A stretch of DNA of 28,635 nucleotides from CAYTTA01 sp964440655 (lineage in GTDB: Bacteria; Bacteroidota; Rhodothermia; Balneolales; Balneolaceae), in contig CAYTTA010000032.1 in assembly GCA_964440655.1 (NCBI GenBank), positions 1 to 28,635 of the forward strand, given 5' to 3'. Within the stretch, counting starts at the first letter, position 1; every line of letters begins with the position of its first letter. Below, in pieces: positions 15,405 through 22,546 of the stretch. The notes under the pieces are model-generated. The model made no database searches. It saw nothing but the letters and a program-made list of their open reading frames with translations, and was not told the DNA's origin. The position numbers and the translations under genes were made by a program.

Positions 15405-17105
15405 TCAGCTGTCACGCTGGAGGTGGATTCCTGCCACTTGTTCCAGAAGTGCTTCCAGAGTTTCCTGCGGAGCAGGTGTCGTGTCAATCCGTATCAGCCG
15501 GTCCGGTGCCACTTCTTCCGGAGGTTCATACCGCCGGTCCAGATAAGCCATCTCCGAAACCCTGGCATCCGAAACGACTGCCTCCATCCGGTCCCTCTCC
15601 TCAAGTCGCTTCCTGCGCAGATCCTTCGGCGCGCTCACCTCGACCAGGAGCCAGGGGATCTGGCGATCATCCAGCATCCGGATCCACTCTTCCCGCATCT
15701 CACGCCGGCTGAAAGTGGCATCGATCAGGAGCGGCTCCCCCCTCTCCGCACTATTCCATACTTTTTCCTGAAGGGTGCCGTAGGTGCGGCGGTTCATCTC
15801 CGCCGTGTAGAGCTCCGCACGCTGCGAATCGGGAAGGCGCTGGTCATGCGGGATTCCGGCAAGATCCTTCCGGGTGATATCGGACGAGTGAAGAGCAACG
15901 CCCGTCGCTTCGCTCACATTCCGGGAAAGGGTGCTTTTCCCACCCCCTACCGGACCCATAAAGAGCAAAGCAAAGGGTCCGGATCCGAAGAGGGCATACC
16001 TGAGGGAGAGCCGGAAGTAGCGGGCGGCGATCTGTGCTGATGAGACTGCTTCATCCGGCGGTACGGAGGGATCTGCACTTTGTATGCTTCTCACTTTGCC
16101 TCGGACATATGCCCGATAGCATTTATAGAAATCGGACAGCTGAAGAAGGTCCGGATCCTGCAGCCCGTCCGCCATCGTGTTCAGAAATTCCATGCTTTCC
16201 CTCTCCCGCCGGTGGAAGTCGAGGTCCATTGCCAGAAAAGCGAGGTCCGACGCCACATCCAGATACCGGAACCGGGTGTTGAATTCGATGCAGTCATAAA
16301 TGCAGATCCGGTTTCCGTCTGTATGAATGTGCTCAAGGTGCAGGTCCCCATGTCCGTCGACAATCCGTTCCTCTTCCATACGGCGGAGAAAGAGATTCTC
16401 GTGCTTTTCAAGAAAAGCGTAGGAGTACCGGCTCACCGTATTCCAGGTCAGTCTGTCGATCGTCTTGCCAATAAACCGTTTGGTCTGATCAAAGTTTTCA
16501 CGGATGTTTCGCGCCACTTTGTCCGGTTTTCCCATTTCAAGGATTTCGGGGGCGGGCCGGCTTTTCCGGTAAAAACCGATCAATTTTCTGGCGGTATTTT
16601 CCAGAATCTCTTCAATGGTCTCTCCATTTTTTACTTTCCGAAGAAGAAATCCCTCTTCCGGGAGAAGCTTCATCCAGACTAGGTAGTCAGCCGGCTCTTC
16701 GATCTCTTCCGGTAAAAACCGATCGGTGTTCAGTTGCGGAGGCCGGGCGCTTTCCCGCCCTTTGCAAGAGGTGCCACCTTCCGGAGTGAGGAGCGGAGTC
16801 CCGAGCTGCCACATCCCGTCACGCAGATAGACAGGGAGGACTCCCAGATAAATATCACTGCAGAGTCGCCGGTTCAGTTCCACCTCCTGCATGCAGGCTT
16901 CCCTCCGCAGGTCGGGTGTCCGGAAATCGAGAAAGCCGAGGTTCAGCGGTTTCTTCAGCTTAAATACCCATGGAGGAGCCATAAAGAGATGGGCACTGTG
17001 AGTCTGCAGATGTTCCACGGCAGGCGGTCGATGCGCCCAGGATTCCGGCCTGCCAAGCAGGTCGACAAGAGAAGCGATATGCGATTTCTGTAGTGAATCT
17101 GTCAT
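15405..17105 (-). CDS. Fused aminoglycoside-phosphotransferase-like and AAA_33 P-loop kinase protein
   Basis: A 566-residue, two-domain protein of a widespread uncharacterised family. Residues about 30-340 form an APH-like kinase fold: the FKLKKPLNLGFLDF nucleotide lysine region, the catalytic loop VDGHGDLHLEHIH (HGDLH at 252-256) and IYDCIEFN (metal Asp271). Residues about 375-560 are a P-loop kinase domain with GPVGGGKST (Lys390), LLIDATFS (Walker B-like) and an arginine-rich lid (KDLRRKRLEERDR). Annotation pipelines often call it a bifunctional aminoglycoside phosphotransferase/ATP-binding protein. The substrate is unknown, and resistance should not be assumed. ATG start at 17105, divergent from cysE. 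It appears to be transcribed alone. Confidence 0.85.
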   Translation of the reverse strand: MTDSLQKSHIASLVDLLGRPESWAHRPPAVEHLQTHSAHLFMAPPWVFKLKKPLNLGFLDFRTPDLRREACMQEVELNRRLCSDIYLGVLPVYLRDGMWQLGTPLLTPEGGTSCKGRESARPPQLNTDRFLPEEIEEPADYLVWMKLLPEEGFLLRKVKNGETIEEILENTARKLIGFYRKSRPAPEILEMGKPDKVARNIRENFDQTKRFIGKTIDRLTWNTVSRYSYAFLEKHENLFLRRMEEERIVDGHGDLHLEHIHTDGNRICIYDCIEFNTRFRYLDVASDLAFLAMDLDFHRRERESMEFLNTMADGLQDPDLLQLSDFYKCYRAYVRGKVRSIQSADPSVPPDEAVSSAQIAARYFRLSLRYALFGSGPFALLFMGPVGGGKSTLSRNVSEATGVALHSSDITRKDLAGIPHDQRLPDSQRAELYTAEMNRRTYGTLQEKVWNSAERGEPLLIDATFSRREMREEWIRMLDDRQIPWLLVEVSAPKDLRRKRLEERDRMEAVVSDARVSEMAYLDRRYEPPEEVAPDRLIRIDTTPAPQETLEALLEQVAGIHLQRDS

Positions 17106-17224
17106 CTGATTCCGGGCAATAAACAGGTACTGGTTTGCAGTTCGGAGGTCCGGGCATCCGAATTGCCATTCGTTGGAAAAGCGATTCTTTTCGTAACTTA
17201 AAGGGATCTTGTCAGAAAACGAAT

Positions 17225-18067
17225 ATGCACACTGCGGGTGGCCGAGTGGACAGAGAACAGCTCAAGCAGCTCTTTGAGGAACACAAACAGGCTGAAAAAT
17301 GCCCGTCACCTCATCTCGTCGCGGATTTCTTCAACAATCTTTTAGGGTTCCTCTTTCCCGAATTCAGTACCTGGCAGTTTGAGAATTTCACCGAATTCGA
17401 ATCGTTTTACGAAGAACTTGGCGAGGAGCTTCTCTATCTGCTATCCAAAAGAGGAAACCGGGACGAGGAGAAAGACAGGGAGTTTGCGGCGAAGCTGCTC
17501 CTGAATCTGCCGCAGATCAAAAAGGGACTGGAAAACGATGTGAGGGCGATGTACGACGGTGATCCGGCGGCCAAGAGCATCACCGAAGTGATCCGGGCCT
17601 ACCCCGGTTTCTATGCCATCGCCGCCTATCGGATCGCTCATCTGTTTCATCAAAACGGGATGGGCCTCATCGCCCGGATGATCACCGAACATGCCCACAG
17701 CAAGACCGGTATCGACATCCATCCCGGTGCCAAAATCGGTGGACATTTCTGCATCGACCACGGGACGGGGATCGTGATCGGGGAGACCAGCATCATCGGA
17801 AATCATGTCAAGGTCTACCAGGGAGTGACGCTGGGGGCTCTAAGTGTCCGCAAGGAGGATGCGGCAATCAAGCGCCATCCAACCATTGAGGATCATGTGG
17901 TGATCTATGCCGGAGCGTCCATTTTGGGAGGGGAGACGGTGGTAGGCCATCACAGCGTGATAGGTGGAAATGTCTGGCTTACCGAGAGTGTTCCTCCACA
18001 CTCCAAAGTCTACTATGAAGCGAAGTTCATCCACGAACTGGACGAAAAGAAAATCCGGACGATATGA
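17225..18067 (+). CDS. cysE: Serine O-acetyltransferase
   Basis: Makes O-acetylserine from serine and acetyl-CoA, the first step of cysteine synthesis. I chose ATG at 17225, giving 280 residues; the frame is open to 17135 but the extra sequence is not family-like. The N-terminal half is helical. The left-handed beta-helix begins around residue 160 with GIDIHPGAKIGGHFCIDHGTGIVIGET, which holds the catalytic Asp164 and His179. It continues with hexapeptide repeats (VYQGVTLGALS, VVIYAGASILGGETVVG) and ends with the acetyl-CoA-binding tail and a flexible C-terminus. The stop overlaps the cysM start (ATGA). TTGGAA and TAACTT upstream are a possible promoter, but their spacing is only 15 bases. Confidence 0.95.
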   Translation: MHTAGGRVDREQLKQLFEEHKQAEKCPSPHLVADFFNNLLGFLFPEFSTWQFENFTEFESFYEELGEELLYLLSKRGNRDEEKDREFAAKLLLNLPQIKKGLENDVRAMYDGDPAAKSITEVIRAYPGFYAIAAYRIAHLFHQNGMGLIARMITEHAHSKTGIDIHPGAKIGGHFCIDHGTGIVIGETSIIGNHVKVYQGVTLGALSVRKEDAAIKRHPTIEDHVVIYAGASILGGETVVGHHSVIGGNVWLTESVPPHSKVYYEAKFIHELDEKKIRTI

Positions 18068-18948
18068 CTCTTGAAGAGCTTGTTGGCAACACACCACTTG
18101 TCGAGTTGCAGCACATTCCTTCAAACCCCTATGTAAGGATCTACACCAAGCTGGAGGGGCAGAACCCCGGAGGGAGCGTCAAAGACCGGCCTGCCCTGGG
18201 CATGATTGCCGGAGCGTTGGAGCGGGGAGAGATCAAATCAGGGGACCGGATCATCGAACCGACCAGCGGCAATACCGGGATCGCACTGGCGATGATCGCC
18301 AGGATCAAGGGGCTCTCCATGACACTGGTCATGCCGGAAAACTCCACACTTGAGCGGATTCAGACGATGGAGGCCTTCGGAGCCGAAGTGGTTCTTACAC
18401 CGGCCGACAGGGGAATCGAGTACTCGCGTACACTTGCCCGGGAGATGGCCGATCGGGATGGTTTTCTGATGCTGGACCAGTTTTCCAATCCTGATAATTA
18501 CGAGAGTCATTACCGGACCACCGGCCCAGAGATCTGGCGGGATACGGGAGGGCAGATCACCCACTTTGTCTCCTCCATGGGTACGACCGGTACCATCATG
18601 GGGGTCTCCCGCTATCTGAAGGAGCAGAACCCGGAGATCCAGATCGTCGGAGCGCAGCCCACGGAAGGTTCCAATATCCCCGGAATCCGCAGGTGGTCTC
18701 CCGAGTTTCTTCCCAAAATCTATGAGCCGGAGCGGGTGGACCGGATTATTGATGTGAGCAGCGAAGAGGCGGTGAAGATGACCCGGCGCCTCGCTGCCGA
18801 AGAGGGGATATTCGTGGGAATGAGCAGCGGTGGTGCCCTTGCCGCGGCCATGAAGCTGGCCGGAGAGCTGGAGGAGGGAGTGATCGTCTTCATCTCCTGC
18901 GATCGGGGGGACCGCTATCTGAGTTCCGATCTGTTTGCCGGAGAGTGA
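18064..18948 (+). CDS. cysM: Cysteine synthase, CysM type
   Basis: PLP enzyme that joins O-acetylserine with sulfide (CysM enzymes also accept thiosulfate) to form cysteine. The 294-residue protein has the PLP lysine in NPGGSVKDRPA (Lys40), the substrate loop PTSGNTG (66-72), SSMGTTGTIMG and SGGA near the end. The block EGSNIPGIRRWSPEFLPKIYEP and the ending CDRGDRYLSSDLF match E. coli CysM better than CysK, and the protein is short like CysM. The start overlaps the cysE stop by four bases, so the pair forms a compact two-gene pathway. No SD-like site is needed if translation is coupled. Confidence 0.93.
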   Translation: MTLEELVGNTPLVELQHIPSNPYVRIYTKLEGQNPGGSVKDRPALGMIAGALERGEIKSGDRIIEPTSGNTGIALAMIARIKGLSMTLVMPENSTLERIQTMEAFGAEVVLTPADRGIEYSRTLAREMADRDGFLMLDQFSNPDNYESHYRTTGPEIWRDTGGQITHFVSSMGTTGTIMGVSRYLKEQNPEIQIVGAQPTEGSNIPGIRRWSPEFLPKIYEPERVDRIIDVSSEEAVKMTRRLAAEEGIFVGMSSGGALAAAMKLAGELEEGVIVFISCDRGDRYLSSDLFAGE

Positions 18949-19049
18949 TTCTTCGCTCCAGCAGTATCTTTCTCCGCCTTGGTTCCCATCTTCCGTCCCG
19001 CCAAGGGACAGGGCTCCGGCAGATGATCCCCTCCTGCATCGGAAGCAAG

Positions 19050-19078
19050 TTTTCAATCGTAAAAAAATTTAGTAGAAT
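19050..19078 (+). promoter_or_regulatory. Promoter of the GMC oxidoreductase operon
   Basis: TTTTCA (19050-19055) and TAGAAT (19073-19078) are separated by 17 bases, the spacer being A/T-rich. This is the best sigma70-like match noticed in the window (4/6 and 5/6). Transcription would begin near 19085, about 25 bases before the ATG of the oxidoreductase. Confidence 0.55.
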
Positions 19079-19109
19079 GCGGTCGGCATCCCAATAAAAA
19101 CAAAGCCGA

Positions 19110-20852
19110 ATGAGCGTTCAACTCATCCCGTCCGGAGAAGAATATGACGTAGCCATTGTCGGTTCCGGTGCCGGAGGCGGCATGGCGGCAAAGGTCCTTT
19201 CGGAGGCGGGTCTGTCGGTCGCCCTGCTGGAGGCCGGGGGGGATTACGATCCCGCACTGGAGGAGTACCGGACCCAGCTCCGATGGCCGTGGGAATCACC
19301 TCGACGGGGCGCGTCCACGATCCGTCCGTTCGGAGATTTCGATGCGGCCTGGGGCGGATGGGAGCTGGATGGAGAACCCTACACCCAGGCGGAGGGCACG
19401 CGATTTGACTGGTTCCGGTCCCGGATGCTGGGAGGGCGAACCAACCACTGGGGACGTATCTCTCTTCGTTTCGGGCCGAAAGATTTCAAGCGGAAGAACC
19501 AGGACGGTCTGGGTGACAACTGGCCGATCGGGTATGAGGATCTCAAGCCCTGGTACGACCGGGTCGACAGACTGATCGGTGTTTTCGGGACCAATGAAGG
19601 GCTCGAAAACGATCCGGACGGTTTTTTTCTCCCCCCTCCCCTGCCGCGCCTGCATGAACTCTATATCATGAAGGGGGCCGCCCGGGTGAATATCCCGGTG
19701 ATTCCCTCCCGGCTCTCCATCCTCACCCGGCCGATCAACCGTGAACGGGGAGTCTGCTTCTACTGCAATCAGTGCAACCGAGCATGCAGTGCCTATGCCG
19801 ATTTCTCTTCCGGCACCTGTCTTGTCAAACCCGCCATGAAGCGGGGCGGGATAGACCTCTACACGTTTGCGATGGTACGCAAAGTGAGCACCGGAGCGGA
19901 CGGCAGGGCCGACGGGGTGCTCTACATCAGCAAAAAAGATCTGAAGGAGTATCGTGTCCGTGCGCGGGTGGTGGTGCTGGGTGCATCTGCATGCGAGACC
20001 GCCCGCATACTTCTCAATTCAAAGAGCAGGCATCATCCGGACGGGCTGGCAAACGGAAGCGGAGTGGTGGGGCGCTACCTGCACGACTCGACCGGCGCGG
20101 ACCGGATGGGGATTCTCCCCCGGCTGCTGGACCGGGAGCGTTACAATGAGGACGGAGTCGGTGGGGCGCACGTCTATACACCCTGGTGGCTGGACAACTC
20201 GAAACTGGACTTCCCCAGAGGATATCATATGGAGTACTGGGGTGGAATGGGCATGCCGGCTTACGGATTCGGTTTCGGAATGGATCAGATACGCAGGTAC
20301 ATTGTGGACGAGCTGGGCAACCCCTCTCCCAACGGGGGATATGGAGCCGGGCTGAAAAAGGATATCCGAAAGATTTTCGGTGCCACGGTCGGTATTTCCG
20401 GGCGCGGGGAGAGTGTTCCACGCTATGAGAATTACTGCGAAATAGATCCCGACACGGTGGATCGGTACGGCATTCCGGTTCTTAGGTTCCACTACAAGTG
20501 GAGCGAGTACGAGATCCGGCAGGCAAGGCACATGCAGGAGACTTTCGAGGAGATCCTCACATCGATGGGGGCTATTCTTGTCGGCGAGAAACCGGGGGAA
20601 GAGCAGCAATACGGTCTTCATACACCTGGCCGGATCATCCACGAGGTGGGAACGACCCGGATGGGGGACGATCCCGCAAGCTCCGTGCTGAACCGCTATG
20701 GTCAGGCTCATGAGTGTGACAATCTCTTTGTGGTCGATGCAGGCAGTTTTGTCTCCCAGGCGGACAAGAACCCGACATGGACCATTCTGGCCCTCTCCTG
20801 GAGGACCTCCGACTATATTGTGGATCAGTTGAAAAAAGGGGTGATCGGATAG
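19110..20852 (+). CDS. GMC-family FAD oxidoreductase, probable sugar or glycoside dehydrogenase large subunit
   Basis: Flavoprotein that probably oxidises a hydroxyl of a sugar or polyol and passes electrons on to a carrier. It has 580 residues. The FAD motif is VGSGAGGGMAAKVLSEAG (from residue 18), with RMLGGRTNHWG (106-115) contacting the flavin. A cysteine cluster C-x2-C-x2-C-x3-C lies at 216-226 with another Cys at 237. The C-terminal GMC active site has His511 (HEVGTTRMG) and Asn554 (KNPTWTILAL). There is no signal peptide of its own; it is probably carried by the Tat-like partner encoded 18 bases downstream. Together they resemble membrane-bound gluconate 2-dehydrogenase or glucoside 3-dehydrogenase, but no cytochrome c subunit gene is next to them. 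The substrate cannot be read from sequence. Confidence 0.9.
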   Translation: MSVQLIPSGEEYDVAIVGSGAGGGMAAKVLSEAGLSVALLEAGGDYDPALEEYRTQLRWPWESPRRGASTIRPFGDFDAAWGGWELDGEPYTQAEGTRFDWFRSRMLGGRTNHWGRISLRFGPKDFKRKNQDGLGDNWPIGYEDLKPWYDRVDRLIGVFGTNEGLENDPDGFFLPPPLPRLHELYIMKGAARVNIPVIPSRLSILTRPINRERGVCFYCNQCNRACSAYADFSSGTCLVKPAMKRGGIDLYTFAMVRKVSTGADGRADGVLYISKKDLKEYRVRARVVVLGASACETARILLNSKSRHHPDGLANGSGVVGRYLHDSTGADRMGILPRLLDRERYNEDGVGGAHVYTPWWLDNSKLDFPRGYHMEYWGGMGMPAYGFGFGMDQIRRYIVDELGNPSPNGGYGAGLKKDIRKIFGATVGISGRGESVPRYENYCEIDPDTVDRYGIPVLRFHYKWSEYEIRQARHMQETFEEILTSMGAILVGEKPGEEQQYGLHTPGRIIHEVGTTRMGDDPASSVLNRYGQAHECDNLFVVDAGSFVSQADKNPTWTILALSWRTSDYIVDQLKKGVIG

Positions 20853-20870
20853 AGCCGAGGAATCAGGATT

Positions 20871-21590
20871 ATGGACAGACGGGAACATCTCAAACTTCTG
20901 CTGGCCGGTTCTCTCGGGGCCGGTCTTCTCTTCACCACCACCTCCTGCAGTGAGCAGGAGCTGAGTGAGAGTGAGCGGATCCTCCGGGAGAGAGGCGCCT
21001 GGGAGGGGTATGGCAGAACCCCCGAGGAGGAGGCGCGGGATGCGAGGCTTTTTTCCGAGACCTTCTTCACGGAGAGGGAGCGGCAGATGATCGAAATCCT
21101 CTCCGACATCATCATTCCTGCGGATGATCGGTCCGGGAGTGCGACCGATGCGGGGGTGACCGATTTCATTGAGTTTATGGCAAAGGATCTTCCGGAACTC
21201 CAGCTTCCTCTGCGAGGCGGTCTTATGTGGCTGGATCAGCTCTGCCGGGAGCGGTTCGGTTCTTCGCTGATCGAGTGCACAGAGAGGCAGCGTCTTGAAG
21301 TGATCGACGAGATCGCCTGGCCGGATCGCGCTGCACCGGGTATGGAGTATGGGGTGCGTTTTTTCAACCGGATGAGGGACCTGGTTGCTACCGGCTTCTT
21401 TACTTCACAAATAGGCGTGGAGGATCTGGGTTATGCCGGAAACCGTCCCAACGTGTGGGAAGGGGTACCGGCGGAGGTCCTGGAAAAACACGGGCTGCAG
21501 TACGATGAGAAAACCCTCCGGGTCTCCGTGCGGCCGGAGGAGCGGGACAGAGTTGCCGAATGGGACGATTCAGGCCGACTGATCGGATGA
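20871..21590 (+). CDS. Gluconate 2-dehydrogenase subunit 3-like lipoprotein, partner of the GMC enzyme
   Basis: A 239-residue small subunit. The N-terminus has a twin arginine (MDRREHLK), a hydrophobic stretch (LLLAGSLGAGLLF) and a lipobox-like TTTSC with Cys26, so it is probably exported folded with its partner and lipid-anchored. The block ERERQMIEILSDIIIPADDRSGSATDAGVTDFIEFMAKD is typical of the subunit-3 family. MEYGVRFFNRMRDLVATGFFTSQIGVEDLGYAGN, where these proteins have a conserved aromatic/glycine end, is also present. AGGA lies four bases before the ATG. The 18-base spacing from the GMC gene means the two are co-transcribed, and the pairing itself is the best evidence that the GMC enzyme acts outside the cytoplasm. 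Confidence 0.88.
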   Translation: MDRREHLKLLLAGSLGAGLLFTTTSCSEQELSESERILRERGAWEGYGRTPEEEARDARLFSETFFTERERQMIEILSDIIIPADDRSGSATDAGVTDFIEFMAKDLPELQLPLRGGLMWLDQLCRERFGSSLIECTERQRLEVIDEIAWPDRAAPGMEYGVRFFNRMRDLVATGFFTSQIGVEDLGYAGNRPNVWEGVPAEVLEKHGLQYDEKTLRVSVRPEERDRVAEWDDSGRLIG

Positions 21591-21612
21591 GAGAACCCAT
21601 AGCAGGCAGCAA

Positions 21613-22506
21613 TTGAATCATTCCGCAAAGTATATCGCCGACCGGATCCGGCTGATGATCACCACAAAGCAGTTTCAGGTGGGGGAGTTGCTGCCCTCGA
21701 CCAGGGAACTGGCCCGCCAGCTGGATGCGAGTTTTCACACCGTCCGCAAAGCATACCACAAGCTGGCCTCCGAGGGGCTTATCCGGGCGGAGAGAGGACG
21801 CGGTTTCGTTGTGGTCAGCCCTACCACTCATCTGGACAAATCGCAGAGACTGGAGATCGGCGCGGAAAAAATCAGCGCGCTGCTGGAGGAACTGATCGGA
21901 TACGGGCTCGACGAAGGGGAGATCGAGGCTCTGTTTGAAGAGCAGATCAGTTTCCTGGAGTGGCCGGACCGGATCCAGAGCAGCGCATCGATGGGGGAGA
22001 CCGCAGAGCTGGGTCGGATGCTCTCCGATGCGATCCAGCGTCAGGTGGGGGTAAGGAGCTCTGTGTTGCAGGCCGACCGGCTGAACGAGGCGGTTCAGTT
22101 TGACGCTCTCTTTGTGCCCCTTCACCTGGTGGCTTCGTTCCGGCAGCTGATGGAGACCCATCTGATTCTCCCGGTGATCTACTCTTTCGACCACGATCTT
22201 CTGCTCTCGATCATTGACCGGTTTCCCGTGGAAGCGGTTGGCCTGATCACCTCGGACGAAAAAAGCATTCAGAAACTGATCGGAGAACTGAAATCGGCGG
22301 TCAGTTATGAAGGATCGATCGTGGCGGGTGCCACCTACGGCCGGTCGCTTCCCCTCTTTGCTCGCTCCATCGACCTGATTCTCTATACTCCTTCCTGTGC
22401 AGGGCTTGTCGAGCAAAAAATCCCGGAGAACCGGCGGCTCATGCTCCGCTATGTCATATCGGAACGGAGCGCGGAGACGATCCGATCGGAACTCTGGGAC
22501 CAGTAG
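21613..22506 (+). CDS. GntR-family transcription regulator with an unrecognised C-terminal domain
   Basis: Residues about 5-70 are a winged helix of the GntR family: IADRIRLMITTKQFQVGELLPSTRELARQLDASFHTVRKAYHKLASEGLIRAERGRGFVV. The remaining 220 residues do not match the FadR, HutC or aminotransferase-like effector domains that I know. They contain a helical stretch (90-120) and an alpha/beta region (LFVPLHLVASFRQ, YSFDHDLLLSIIDRFPVEAVGLITSDEKSIQKLI), perhaps a small-molecule or receiver-like fold. The start is TTG at 21613; the first ATG would cut into the DNA-binding domain. It lies 22 bases after the lipoprotein gene and 40 bases before the helicase gene, so it may regulate this cluster. 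Confidence 0.8.
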   Translation: MNHSAKYIADRIRLMITTKQFQVGELLPSTRELARQLDASFHTVRKAYHKLASEGLIRAERGRGFVVVSPTTHLDKSQRLEIGAEKISALLEELIGYGLDEGEIEALFEEQISFLEWPDRIQSSASMGETAELGRMLSDAIQRQVGVRSSVLQADRLNEAVQFDALFVPLHLVASFRQLMETHLILPVIYSFDHDLLLSIIDRFPVEAVGLITSDEKSIQKLIGELKSAVSYEGSIVAGATYGRSLPLFARSIDLILYTPSCAGLVEQKIPENRRLMLRYVISERSAETIRSELWDQ

Positions 22507-22546
22507 AGAGGGAAGATCCGCTCTAACATTGTATATTGACGCTCCC

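Noticed and set aside
15405..17105. Antibiotic resistance gene
   Set aside because: The HGDLH motif is shared by many small-molecule kinases, and the fusion to a P-loop kinase marks an uncharacterised housekeeping-type family.
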